DNA of 64,000 nucleotides, from the NCBI GenBank assembly GCA_036924285.1, contig JAYKYS010000002.1, forward strand, positions 36,688,501 through 36,752,500, read 5' to 3'. Made by a program: the position numbers and the translations under genes. Each line of letters begins with the position of its first letter. Within the stretch, counting starts at the first letter, position 1. The DNA comes from Asterella californica. Its lineage: Eukaryota; Streptophyta; Marchantiopsida; Marchantiales; Aytoniaceae. Shown here piece after piece: positions 33,574 to 47,131 of the stretch. The notes beneath the pieces were generated by a model. That model ran no database searches and was not told the DNA's origin. It was given only the letters and a program-made list of their open reading frames with translations.

Positions 33574-36500
33574 AGTTTTGAAGTCTGATAGTCTATGAGG
33601 CAAGCTGGTTCCTGGGGATATCTCCATCTAATGCGATTATATCTTTGTGTCAGAGTGATGAGGATTGCCCATCATGAAAATGTGGTTTTATAAGTGACAG
33701 AGCCGTCATTCTACTGCTCATTGTGTACCGTTGCCGTAGTGAACGTTTTGTAGAAATTTCGATACCACAGAAAATGTGCTGCTCTAAGATCGACTGACCC
33801 CTCCAAAATATAGTAGGTCAGCGAGGAGCAGAGTTGGCTTACTAGGATCTGTGCGTTGGGTGTAACATAGTTCTAGTGAATATGTTGAATTTGGGCAAAA
33901 TTGTCCGGTTATGTAACTATTCTTCCGATGCTTCAGGAAACACACAAGACTGAAATAGCTGCATCTGAGGCATTGTTGTGAATGGAGGTTAGTGGAGGTA
34001 GCACAGAGAGAGTTATTTATCCTGTGTGTATGTGCATGGAAATCGAGATCTGTCACAGGAAGAGGGGACAGGTAGAGGTAAAAGATTTGGTTTTTGATAC
34101 CGCTGCGAAGCTCATGTTGCTAGCGTGAGAATATTGTGCTGTTCCGACCCGGCCGCTTAATCTGTGCTGTAAGTCTGGACCTTCTGGGTTCCACTGTCGC
34201 GTGACTTCAGGGGACGCCTCGAGGCTGCTGAGAACTTCTAGGAAAACGATGTTCAGGGACGTACGGTAGATGTTGGAATCAGTGAACTCGACCTAATGCA
34301 GACAAAACGGCACAGCCACACGTAATTTGTTATTTAAGTGAGTTCACGTGTGAGTGAGCTGCTGCGCCGTGTTTGGCAGTCACTCTAGAATACTAGGGAC
34401 AACCATGAAAGTGATGTATGTTTTGTCAGCTCGTATCCCCTCCACATGCAAAACGAGTATTCCAGAGGACCGACCAGTGTGCGGGAGAATTATGAGTTTA
34501 ACTTGTCAATCGCCAACAAAAGAACAAGGTATATACTTCCTCACTCCTCTAACCTGACCTGGAGAATTTAGTGTCTCACACCTAGGCTAGCGGGCAATGT
34601 TATCGTGAGAAAAGAGGAATAGTCCTCTTATTTGGCGAAACAGTTAGATCCATGAGTGTCATATGTGGTTTGTTTGATTTGGTTAGTGATTGGTTGTTTA
34701 TTTGTTTAGTTAACGAGTTTGTTGCTCGGTTGTTAGTCTGTATCATAGAGCAATTAGATCAACGAAATGAATGTATGTTCCATTCTGTCTAGTTTCACTC
34801 CGTAGTATTAACGTTTTTATTGTCAAGACTTCCACTCCCGTACAGATTATGTACTGTAATGAAATCCATTCCGTGCGCTCTTCACGTATGCAAAACTTTT
34901 CACTTTTGGTGTTGTTGAACAACTGTACGAGAATTATCCAGTGTGCTGTAAGGTTATTTATATGTATCGCTGGACGATCAGATCAGCTATTGAATTTATG
35001 TTTCATATGACTATTTTCCAACTGTGTTAAGAATATTTCTGCTGTCTACACTTCCGTTTCAGTTGATGATGCAATGTAGTTATATGTCTTCTGTTCTTTA
35101 CGCTTTGACACGATTGTCGTTGTTGGACAACCATCAAGAGGTATATGGAGGAGTGTAATAAACACTATTTTGTAGTGTGGAGGGTAGTTGATGAGAAAAA
35201 CGTTTACTGTTTGACAATGGAAGTTTAGAGACAGTATTGTCAAAAAGTAGAATAGAGAAGTTTGAGAAAAGCATTATTTTGTATTATGCATCCGCAACCG
35301 CCTTCTGGGAATTCTCTTCGTACTGTCGAAAACTAAATATCTTGTAGAAATTTTGTGGTAAGTTGTTATGAAGGTTGTTACAGCTAAAAAAGGGATATTG
35401 AGCAAGGAGTTACGATAAGATCTTAGATATAAACCTGAAACACAAGCGCAGACTCGCTCGTAGTCGAGACAGCAAATGTGAAGAGTTTGTTAATAGAGTA
35501 TATTAATTTGGTTTATATGGTAATCTATTCTCTAAATCTTTTGATAGAAAGATGAGATAATAAAACTTGTTGCGTTTTCTCTCCACTCCCACGCTTGCGA
35601 CTTGGGACTCATTGGAAGCGGTTAAACCCCACATGGGGCACGCATATTACTCAAAGTCATTTTCAGATGGAAAAGGTATTATGCATCATTAATTTATGAG
35701 TTAAATATTTTTGTGAGACACTTAATTTAAAATTAATATGTATAAACAATGGTCTATTTGCATTCAATAAAGTTAATTATATTAGAAGAAGTTACGTTTG
35801 AACTCATGCGTAGGTAGACCTCAGAATCCATGTGTTACATTCCGTCCAAAATAAATTTAAAGTGCTATTTGTAATCAGCAAACATTGCACATTCTCCTCA
35901 ACGGCACAAAAGTTTTACTTTTCCAAAACAAAATATCCAAAATGATCATGTGTAACGAACCACTTGAAATAACTTAAAGTGCCTTACCTGTCCTGCTACG
36001 GGTATGAGTACTTTCAGGTGCTCCCGTTGCGTTGTCTTTTGTGTCTCTTTGCAACTGATGTATATATCGAAACAAGGTGAAATAAACCATATTGAATTTT
36101 AAAACGAATGTGTAATGTTTGACAGTGGAGTTTGGAAACCCTAGTGTAACTGTGTTATATACTTAGATATTGTGTGCTCATGAAACTATCAGTTGGTAAC
36201 TAGGAGCATCTAGAAATTTTAGGGATCGTCCTAAACCATATTCAGTTTGTTTGTTTGAATTTATCGAAGCATTTCTTTTCTTTTCTTCTACGTTGTATTG
36301 TATGAATTGATTTTATATGTTTCATTTGTTTTTAAAGGTTGTATTAGATATAGTTTACAAAGACTAAGGTAAATAAAAGAAATACAAAGGATGTGTGTAG
36401 TTGTCTGTTTTCTGTTTCTTTAATATTTGTAATCTTTCATATTTTCATATTTACGTTAGTTGCTATATGATTCATTTAATAATAAGTTAGTTATATATAA

Positions 36501-39108
36501 ATATGAGTGTAGTTATAGAGTGTTTTGTCATATACATTCTTTTGTCGGCGTTTATTTTATAATCATAAATCTTTCATATTTTTCTTATTTACCTTAGTTG
36601 TTTATATTATATCTGATTCGGTTTCAGTTAATAATAGGATGAGCAAATACTCTGTTATACACTCATATGCATAACCAGAAACAGGAGTTGTACGTCATTT
36701 TGTTTTTCTGTAGAGTAATGGTTTATATTCTATATTGTTTGTTGAATATCTAATGCTTTTCGTTTGGTACTGGTGTTTTTTGTATGTATTATTTGCTAAA
36801 AATTAGTAACATTGAATCGGTGGTATAGATATAATTTTCTGATACTTTTTAATAATAAGAATTAACACTGATATTATAGTCTAAAGATAAAACTTTTCAT
36901 ATTAAGATTCCTAACGGGTCAGTTTACGCTAATGACTTTGTGTGATTTTATAAATATTTTATATTCAACATAACTTTATATATTCAATAAAAATAAGTAA
37001 ATTGTTTGATTTCTTACTTGGCTCGCATGTAATAACGAAAAATAGGTCTAAGTGAACTTTTGAGTCTTGTGGTTAAGAAGAGCATAAGAGTGTTCAGGAA
37101 AGATAAAATCTTCAGTTGTGAATATATATGAAGATTTCTTACAATGACAAGACAGAACCAGTTTTTATATTTGTGAAAAGGTTTTATATTGTGAGAACAA
37201 ATCTGTTACATATATCGTTTGTTTCAATAAGTTGTTGTTTATTAATATATCTAATGATATTTGAATAGATGTATATTTCTTTTCTTTTTTAATCGTTTCA
37301 TCATGCATGAGTAAAGAAAAAAAATCCTTTTTTCATCTGGGTTCAACCTTCATTTGTTTCACATCTTGTGTTCAATATATCAATAAACCTTGAATAATCG
37401 GACTCAAAGAAAATTTGATCATTGAACGTTTTATTACATATAATGTTTCATCTGAGAAAATAGCCATTGTTTTTTCCGTGAGTAGTTGAGAATCAATCAT
37501 CCATCCAGATATTTCCACGGAAGTTTCTTCAGCCTCTCTATTGTATAATATTTCAAACATGTTGATATGCCTCAACGTCTTCTCATTCCCCTTCATTGAA
37601 CTTCATCACAAAGCAAATGAGAAGTACAACAAAGAGGATAGTAATTGACCATCGAACGGTCATAAAACAATTCCCACCAATATTTGAGAAGTTTAAAAAG
37701 CTTATCTATAGAAGGTTCAAATATGTTTGTGAACTCCTAGCGATGGTTGTTTTTTACATCCAAATCCAGAATTAATCTAGACCTCTCTTTTAACTTTATT
37801 TACGAATCGGTAGACCTCGTATGCTAAGATCTTTTTCACGAGTTTAAAGGTTTTGTTATAATGGTTAAGAACATTCCAAAAACTTCCATGGTAGAGGCAC
37901 AATGTACATTCATGGATTTTAATGATAAGCTTTCAGTGGAGAAGGTGAAATTATTTTATGTTAGATCGGAAACTTTCAGAAACACATGACGTTGTTTAAA
38001 GATCAGTTATTCAGAGAACAATGAATGATTATAATAACCATACGATTAACTATGTTCCTGTAGGACTTAAAATAGAGTTTGGAGTTGTTGAGATGAGTCT
38101 ACTCTTACCCATCTGAAAGAAGTTTACGGTGAATAGTATTAACGAATCTTGATATAGAAAGATCAAGATCTTTTGTGTTTGGGAAAACCTTGATGGTGAA
38201 TGGCTAATGACGTTAGCAAAGAAAATAATTAGTTAAGAAGCATTCTCCTTTGTCTTTTCAACTTGTCCGAGAATTTCATATCTTTAGTAGTGATTTGTTC
38301 TCGATTGTTAACAAATATCCATAGAGTTTTGCTGTTTCAAGCTTTGATTACTTGTAGAACGACATCACTTTTGTTTGGGAAGTCAATTCAAGGACATCTG
38401 GATACCGTTTCAAGAATTATTACAATATTTTCTAATCAATCAAAATGATTGAGTTTACACCACGAACTCTATAAGTCGAGGTATATAGTTTGTTTCAATG
38501 TTTTGTGTATATCAAGAAAACAGAATGTAGATAAATCATGGTGTTCTTCTTCAGAAATCATCAATATGTGGAAAGTATAATATAGATAAACAAAAATTAA
38601 TTCAAGACTGTTTTTTACCCATTTGGTTGTAGTATTTGAGAATATTGTTCGGTTTGTTTACACTTGAGGCATACACACTTCGCATGGTTGTTTTTAGATG
38701 AAAGGTTTACAATATCCAAACAAAATGTTAAGATTATGACATACACATCTTAATCAGAGGCAATGGATCGTTTTGAGAGGCCAAAGCTCTTACAATTTGT
38801 CCATATCATCAAGAGCATGTGATGTAATGAGTTTACTTGAAGAAATACGTGTAAATATTGAGTGCAATAATTGCTTGTGAATGATGTCTTCCTTCTATTA
38901 TGATACAATCATCTTTCTTGAAAATTACTTCAAGCATATGTGTATAACAACTAATATATATCACATATTGTCAGTTTCAAGTACTTACTAGATGAAGATG
39001 AACTCAAATATTATCAGTGTCTTGGACAATCTTATAAATCTTTAAATGTCTTCCTCATTGTTAGTTTTATTGTCTTGGTTTACAAGTCTTTAAGTGCCAT
39101 ATATTTCA

Positions 39109-39165
39109 TACGATGATCTCTACTTTCTTCCGTGTTCATATGGAAGAAAGTTAGAGATCATCGTA
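39109..39165. repeat. Long hairpin, 23/24-nt arms, 10-nt loop
   Basis: The left arm is 39109-39131 and the right arm 39142-39165; they pair except for one inserted T. The stem starts tacgatgatctc. The size is like a small foldback element; a miRNA precursor is possible but the loop is short. Confidence 0.85.
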
Positions 39166-39360
39166 ACTCTAACTTTCTTGTAAGTTATACGTGACATGTG
39201 TTTGAGTTTGCGTGCATATCCGATAATTACTTGAATGTTTTGTTGACCATAGGGACCAAATCATCGTTATGAATTGTGGTCATAAAACTTCTTCAGTTGT
39301 TGAATTACCATGTAAATTTGTGAGAAGTAATGTTTGACTTCTCACCTTCCAAAAGTGAGC

Positions 39361-39456
39361 CCTCTTGCATATATATTCACTTTGGAAGAGGGGAATATGC
39401 AAGAGGACAATTTATTATCTAACCCTTCCTTCCAGAAGAGTTAGGTAATGAATTAA
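39361..39456. repeat. Two adjacent inverted repeats (foldback cluster)
   Basis: A perfect 12-bp pair (cctcttgcatat at 39361-39372, atatgcaagagg at 39395-39406) is followed at once by an AT-rich hairpin (39409-39456: tttattatctaac then gttaggtaatgaatta). The second belongs to the same family as 28207-28246. Confidence 0.75.
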
Positions 39457-39742
39457 ACGGTTGAATATTTGACCAGGCTGCCACATTTATATCCTCTAAT
39501 GCGCGACTGGACCCTTGCACTGATGGGTTAAGTCTGGTTCTTTCTGCACTTGTTGGTCCAACTAATATATAAAAATTGAATAGTTTAATCATTTGTTTGT
39601 TTGAAATCTAATTATATCTAACACATGTATTTTCTTTTATATCATTAAAGAGCAAAAGTTCACCATAAGTTCATCGAGCATACTCCTCATCTATGTTGCT
39701 TATTCATCTCTTCCATCTTAAGATAGAAGAGGTCCACAAGCA

Positions 39743-39794
39743 TTAATTTACTACTTAACCTTTCTGTAAGAAAATGTTAGGTAACAAATTAATT
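39743..39794. repeat. AT-rich hairpin (family member)
   Basis: The arm ttaatttactacttaacc is met by gttaggtaacaaattaa, with tttctgtaagaaaat in the loop. Confidence 0.7.
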
Positions 39795-41249
39795 ACAAAT
39801 TTTATTCATTATCTTAGTCAGAATGCGTCAAGAGTTATACTCCTGGAAGAATGTTTTGCTATGCTTCACTTATGGGTTCATTTCGGACACTTTTGTACTT
39901 CAGGTAAACTAATATTTAGAACTTAGTGTAAGATTTGTCTATAACATATATACTTTTCCTAACAACAACCTGTAGCTCCGAGTATATGTCGAGACAGACG
40001 CAAAATATAAATTTAGACAGCCTCCAGTGAAAACACGGCCTTGGCCTACTTACTGTAAACAATCTTCCTCCAAAGACAGTAAAAAGAAACAGTTCCATTG
40101 CTTTCTCTTCCGAGATCTACTCCGTACGCGCATTTGGGATGCTTATTCAGTAATCTGTAAGTTGTTTCCGAATAATATACTTTATGTCACACATAACAAG
40201 TGAGTATATCCACTATTCTATACTATTTTGGATCATCTTCATGTTTATAGACTTACTTTATATTTATACCAAACTCTTTGCAATGTTGGATATTAAAGTA
40301 GTTTCTTGGCCAAGAACAATGTGTCATGAATAGGAATTCTCCAAGATAGTCTATACTTTGCTCAAATTTTAATATAATGTGATATTATAATTAGATATAG
40401 CATATAAAAGTAATACCTTTTCACATCCTTATTCATGATAGTCAAATGAGCTCATTTTTGTATGAAAGTGTTCTTAAAGTCTTCATAGTGGCTTGCATGG
40501 CATGCCTAATAAGAAAAACTCGTTGAAAATTATCTGAAACTTGGTAGGATGGTTTATTTGATCTTGTTGATCAAGGAAAAGACATGTCCTATCATATTTT
40601 GGCCTAAACATTATCATGATCTCCAAAGCTTCTAATTAAAATTTCAACCACCTCCAAACGCTTAAAATTGATGTGTCAAAAAACTCGTTATGTTTAACAA
40701 GATAACTTTGGATCTCTAGAAAAATTAAAGTAAAATTTCACTCTTCCAAAAAATAAGTTTCCAAATTTCTATCACCGCTCCAAATTTTGTACCATTAACA
40801 ACCATTTCTTTACGTGGATAAATTTACATGCTCATTTTGTTAATATTCTTTAAAATCTACATATGTGAAATCATTACAAGAAACTTGATTTTCTCTTTTT
40901 GGTGTGAAATACTAGTCGTAATTAACAAAACTGATTGAGATAAGATATCAAAACTGAAATCATCTCTTGGCATTGGATATTTATAAATAAAGCATGTAGG
41001 ATGATCGATGGGTAAGTTGTGTAACTAAAAATAACAAGACTACATAATTCTGTTCTATATGAAGAATATAAGAGAAGAGTTATTGTTTTGTTTTTGTTTA
41101 TAGGAGAAATATTCTCTATTGTACTTGGTAAATAGGTAGAGGACTTGGCGCTAGGATTGAATGATAGATGATAGACATAGTACGAATCAGCATCTCGAGA
41201 GTACACATAAGTCTGAAAACATGGGTTTTTATTTTGTCATAAAATATAT

Positions 41250-43250
41250 ATTTTATTTTGCCTGCGGCCCTCATCCGTTAGCTTGAATATTCCTTCGGAC
41301 CCACAGGCACGGAGTGCGCGGGTATCGATGGGAGCTTATCAAGATCGTGAATTGGATGCTTAGATATTCTCTCTTACACACACTAGCGCACAAGTATAAC
41401 ACTACTGTGTCCAAAATAATGGGCGTATACTCCAAATCTCCGAAAGTATTCATAGAAGCAAGGACTCTTTGCCGAAATGGCTGAGAAAGAAGGTTCTTCG
41501 CACTACGTGCCTCTCCCTATAATGCTCGTGCGCGGAAATCGTCAAGCCATTTCCGGTGCGTAGGCGTGTAAGGGAGTTTTGAGAATGAAATGGAGCTGTA
41601 TGAAGGTAAACTTTCACGTACAAGTCTAAGAATCTAACTTTTTTCATAGAGCAGCATGGATTTCACTACCCTGAGGTCAGAGAGACACACATACTTAATG
41701 AGAGGGATAAGCACCACATCAATATCCAAAGTGTGCAAACGATTGAGTGTTTTTACTGATGACAAATCAGAACTGAAATACTCATTGACCCGGTCGAACA
41801 TAGTATAATGTTATACCCAACCCGCAAACACGAGATCTGGTGTCGAGGAGAATCTTTCTCAAGAAAGACGAACCTTATAACTATGACTTATTGTGATTAT
41901 AGACAATGAATGAGAGGACAAGAGTCAACCAGCTTGTCTACAACAACAGAAGTCTTTCACAAATATCGATTTTTATCCGACAGTCGATCCTTACTCAACA
42001 GATCAATTTTCATTCATCAGAAGGTAAATTTATCTCCAAATATAACAACATATGAAATTCGTACTCCCAATTCTTTATTTCTCTTCTTGCAATCTTCTCA
42101 CACTTGAAAACTTCTAAATTCCTATCCCTTCAATTCTTGTGTTTCTCCTGTATGCATCGACGGCTCTCATAAACAATAAAAAGTACAATACTCCTAATCG
42201 TAAGATGCAACACTTTTCTTAACTAACACCCCAGCTAAGCACCCATCCAGCTAAGCTAGGATGTTTATAAGAAAACTAATGTATCAAACAAGCATATTTC
42301 TTGCTAAGCTAGACCCTTGCTTATGAAAAATTTCCAGGTCTTGATGCCATCTTCATATCACTTTTGTTATAGTACAAGCCATCTACTGTCGACCAAAATC
42401 ACAACTATGGAGTCACCTCATAGAGCTTACAGCCCTCCCATAACTACACCAAGTAGCTCTTGATCTATAACCCAAGTGGCACGCGGAGGCTTAGGTCAAG
42501 AAACCCATGATTAAAGAAGTTACCGATCTCCCTCCCCTAGATATACAAGACGTATATACATATCCAACATAGACTCGCATCCGAGAGATCAACATGTCAG
42601 AGAATAGATATCACAAGTCAAGAGGATTTGATCTTGGGATCTCTTCTTCCTAAGTGGGCGTCTCTATCATTGAAGATAGCCTCTGTTCCTATAAAGATAA
42701 TTAAAACTCGTACATAAACTTAGAAGAAGTTACTTCTATATTCTATATTTCTAACTTTCTCTATGTAACTTTTCTATATAGCTCCATTTTCAATGAAAGA
42801 AGAGCCAAAACTATAGTACTCACTAGCATCTACTAAATTATACCTCTAGATTATGGATCCAATTCACGAGCCAAAATTCACGCATTTTTCTCTTTCACAT
42901 TTTCATAACTTACAAACTGCAATAACTATTGCATATAATGTTACTTCTCACATGAAGGCACGAGGTCACTCTCCTCAACGAGCTCCACATTCTGGTACTT
43001 TCATCTTCTTCAAGGTGATACTTTAACTCAATCTAGAGGATAACTTCTATAGCTAAGCTCTAGCTTAACTTTTGCTTAGCTTGGTAAGCTCGGGTGCAAC
43101 TTCTTGTGAAAATGTCACTCATGTGTCTTATGGATATCTATTTCATTGTATGAGACACCACGTAGCACAACATTGGATGCCATAACCACTAGAAAGAAAA
43201 CCGGAGTCGGGTCGTGATAGAAAATATGAGACATCGCAACTAGTAATAAA
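41250..43250. other. Less AT-rich island, probable retroelement debris
   Basis: The stretch has higher GC than its surroundings and repeated agctaagc / gcttagct words (near 42231, 42247, 42313 and 43050). No ORF longer than about 65 codons has a domain. I read it as decayed LTR or untranslated retroelement sequence; this is inference. Confidence 0.35.
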
Positions 43251-43470
43251 AAGGAGAGAAGAATTCTTGTTCTTCTCATTTCTCTATGATGAAGATTTCA
43301 TCTCCCATGTGTGAGTAATGACAGGAGAAAACTCTTTTTCCGTGAGAGATAAATGTCTTATAAGCATGTCTCAAAAGAACACATTTCTTACTCAATATAA
43401 GTGAAGGAGGAGAAAGATTAGATGTTGGTATGCACCATGTTGCAAGATGGAAGATGGGTAGCACTCCTTT

Positions 43471-43520
43471 CATTTATTTCTTAACTCTTTCTGTGGAAAA
43501 TGTTAGAAAATAAATTAATG
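43471..43520. repeat. AT-rich hairpin (family member)
   Basis: The arm catttatttcttaactc is met by gttagaaaataaattaatg around a ctttctgtggaaaat loop. The match is more diverged than in the other copies. Confidence 0.6.
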
Positions 43521-45952
43521 CTATGATTCAAAATTATATTTATTTGGTGATACAATCTCTAGATTTATAATTCTCGAAGCTCATTTCTGCATGTTATTCT
43601 TATAGGTTATGTATAGAGAATCTTTGCTTTGCACTTGTAAATATTTAATAATTATTGTAAATATAATTTTTAATATGAATTCATCTAAAAAGTTATTTAA
43701 CAGTTGCACATTTTCTGAAATTTTGTTCTTCAACTTCCTTGGTGGCTTGAACCAACTCTCATGTGTAATTTCTAGCCTAATTTATTGTTTATCTTCTTCC
43801 TTCCCTCGTGCCAAAAGCTAATGTTGTACGAATATAAATTATCCTTTTAAGATGCAAAGAAAGTATGCATTGGAAAGATGATTCCTTCCAATCCACATAG
43901 AGAAAAGAAGAAAAGTGTATAACAATGCCCGGAAGACCGAAGTGCGGAGTGCTTTCCGACAAGCATTTTAAGATCAGATCTTGCTGTATCCAGTAGAGCA
44001 CTTCTCACTTCTTCATAATGTTTGAAATATTTGTGTTCTTTAAAACCTTGAGTATGACTACAAGTGCGCCGCGTAACCCAAAATACCTTCTTTGCGTTTT
44101 CTTTCAGAGAACTGAGAAAGTTATTAACGGTTATGTAGAATATACTTTTGGTGACTACTTCTTCATCTCAACTTTGGAATTTACTTGGAGTTGAGATGAC
44201 TTCTCTCATCTCAACTTGCAATTTGTGAAATAAGAAATCAACTTAAAGTTAATCACTAGCTTTACAAATTATGATTCATCTCAAATCAAAATATTTAGTA
44301 TTGACAATTAAATGTTAAAATGAAGATTTAGTGGTTTCTTAGAACAGATATAATTTTTTTCTGAACTCCAAAAACACTGCGAATAAAGGATTATTCCCTA
44401 TCATGCTTTATACATACTGGGGGTTTGAGGAAACAAGACAGAACTGTCTCCAAGACTTTCCCTTATTTAAGATTTCAGTCTTTCTTTATAGAAGAAGAGC
44501 TCATCTATGAACTATCTACGGTTTAGTCTCGATGTTGTGACAATCACCATAATAATATGCAATAATGTGATAAAAAGTGATACATACAATTGTACATGTG
44601 AATCATAACTGGATTATAAGTAAAACTGAAAGAACCCATCTAGCAAAGCTTTTACAATTCCAATAAACACGAGACAAACTTTATCACCTTATGATATATG
44701 GAGTAGAACAGGAGTGAAGATTGCACTCAACTCAATATCATCCATAATCTACAACAATGTGCTTTTATAGTAATACTTTGGAACTCAGATAATATAAAAA
44801 TTCAGTATGTTAACATCATCTCAAGTAGCACATGGTAGTAATTTCTGTTTGAAAGCGATTGTAGTAGTTTATACGGGCATTAGTTATAGATTAGCTTAAT
44901 AAAAATATACATCCCAAGGGCTCACATTCACTTATTTGTCTAAATCACTTACGAGTCAAGTAATAAATTAAATAGTATATTTTAAAGTTTTAGTTAAGTA
45001 GACAAATATATAATTTTGTTCACAAATATCATTAAAATACAATATGTTACTGTCACCTATGTGTAGAAAACTAAGAAATGAGTCTTGAGGTACAACTATA
45101 CATACATGATAGATTATAAGATTATTTCTAATTTTATTATAGAATATGAATTAACAAATATTTATAAATTCCCTTTCCTTTTGCAAGTCATTGTATGATA
45201 TATTGTGTTAAAATAATGATTATGTTTACATATTACACATTATATGTAGCTAATATATAATGACTAAACAAGTTATGTGATTACTTTTCTTTCCTTTTTA
45301 TATTTTCTTAAATCATATTTATTAGTTTCCAGGAAATAATAATCAAACTGACTATAAATATTGATTTCTGAACTTTAAACTTGATATTGTAGGTTCATTG
45401 CAATATCTAATGAGTTTAATTTATGACTTGCAATATAAACGTTATAATGCAATTTTCAAACAATTCCATATTTAATATGCCGATTCTTTAACGCATAAAT
45501 TATCAAAGATGTGTTCTACCTCACTTCCTCTATAGTTTGTAAGAGTTGGAAAACACTATATCTTACAAATCATTTATCTAATCTCATACTATGTTTTTGT
45601 ATTTCTAATTTTCTTATTGCAATATAAAAACAAGATTGTTTCATATGCAAATCAATTTGTTGTTTCTTATGGCACTTCTGTAATAATACTTTTATTAATC
45701 ACGACGAAGATATTCTGCTATGATTACACATTGAATGTCCTATATACTGCAAAAGTAACACATTACGCTACAGGTTACTGTTGTGATAAATGAGATTTAA
45801 AAAGTATCATATATTAATTATACTTATGTGCATGCATGTTTACTTTGACATAATTTTACATTTAAACGATCACATCAGTAATTTAGATATGAATGAAACT
45901 AAAACTTCCTACAATTAAGTCTAGATCATATCAACTTAACGTTTCACAATAC

Positions 45953-45954
<2 letters not shown>

Positions 45955-45986
<32 letters not shown>
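45955..45986. repeat. (AT)16 microsatellite
   Basis: An uninterrupted alternating AT run of 32 bp in AT-rich intergenic DNA. Confidence 0.97.
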
Positions 45987-45988
<2 letters not shown>

Positions 45989-46673
45989 TTCAAACAATTC
46001 CCCGCTGGTGTTGTACACTATGCTTATGACCCGAATGTGATGAAACATACTATGGCTTCTTCATGCGAATTTCCCACAACAGAAGTGACTTCCAAGGGAT
46101 TACGTGTCGATATCACATAGGTTAAACCATAGGGTATTTATTATATATTTTATGTACTATAATTTAGAGATTTATTATAAGCAGTATCTGAAAAGTATGT
46201 TTTATTATTCAGAGCTGCTTCGTTATGCTGTTTGTCTGGATGAATTACTTGAGTGATATTAAGATCGTCGTAGATCCATGCCCAAGATGCTGAAAACACC
46301 ACTCGATATTAGGTATATTAAATGTAGACAGACTTGTAGAAAATATGATACGGGTCTTTTATTTCAAATCAGGTTGTTGGTTATAAACAACTGTCTACTG
46401 TTATAAGTTTTGGCACAATTAATAAAAAACATGAGAACAAAAAGCTAATAAACAATTTAATATACGGAGATAGTTGTCTTGAAAGAGAATTTGTCGTGAT
46501 TAATATTATAATTCGGAACTTTTCGTACAAAATAATGTTTTCCTTACCTTATAAACATGGCACAAAAGATATAATTAGTTACAAAGATACAAAAGAATAA
46601 TACCAGGACATATACACATCAAATTTATACGTAAATCTGTAAGTCGAGATGAAAGGAATGCTATCTCATGAAG

Positions 46674-46719
46674 CTATTTTGTAGATATTACCTACAAAAG
46701 AGTAATATCTACAAAATAG
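46674..46719. repeat. Perfect 18-bp inverted repeat, 10-bp loop
   Basis: The arms ctattttgtagatattac (46674-46691) and gtaatatctacaaaatag (46702-46719) pair completely. The loop is ctacaaaaga. Confidence 0.9.
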
Positions 46720-46864
46720 AAGGCATTCAAAAGAATATTGATTTTACAATATCTCTTTTATAATAATAATTCCCGGAGAAAGGGAAAACTATAATAATGA
46801 CAACGATGAGTTTGATATTGCGAGTGAGATTTACGTCATAAACAAAGGACACAATGAAGGTAAG

Positions 46865-46904
46865 CTAACTAACTCTAACTCTAACTCTAACTCTAACTCT
46901 AACT
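46865..46904. repeat. (CTAACT)n telomere-like short tandem array
   Basis: About six perfect 6-bp units. The word differs from the plant telomere CCCTAAA but shares its CTAA core. Confidence 0.95.
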
Positions 46905-47116
46905 ACGACCAGGTCGTTTACTAAGCAGGTTTCCAAAGGAGTAAATTTAGCTGTTCGTTTATTTGTTATGGAGAGAGTCCTTCCATTCAGAATTCTGTTC
47001 TCGAGAAATAATTCTCATTTCAAATCTGTTCCCCCGCATGCGAAATGCGAGGGTGCATTTACACTAATTTTCTCGTGAACTCAAATTAGATGTTCCTCTA
47101 AACTAAGATGTGAAGT

Positions 47117-47131
47117 AAACCCTAAACCCTA
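47117..47131. repeat. Two tandem telomere repeats (AAACCCT x2)
   Basis: aaaccctaaacccta is exactly two units of the plant telomere repeat, and equally two overlapping telo-boxes. It lies about 210 bp from the (CTAACT)n array, and no gene starts next to it. Confidence 0.9.

Larger units (their letters stand above)
33574..41250. other. AT-rich gene desert, first part
   Basis: After the probable PPX 3' UTR (to about 34 kb) no gene can be supported. Composition is about 65-70% AT by eye, and ORFs are short and scattered on all frames. It holds a long hairpin (39109-39165), a 12-bp inverted repeat (39361-39406) and two AT-rich hairpins (39409-39456 and 39743-39794). Faint peptide-like patches near 37.4-38.7 kb may be decayed retroelement, but no domain is recognisable. 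Confidence 0.5.

Noticed and set aside
37372..37596. 74-codon ORF on the minus strand, considered as a retroelement remnant
   Set aside because: No recognisable motif, and flanking frames give no continuation.
38640..38710. Cys/His spacing on the minus strand resembling a zinc motif
   Set aside because: Too short, the frame is interrupted nearby, and no neighbouring gag or integrase residues are visible.
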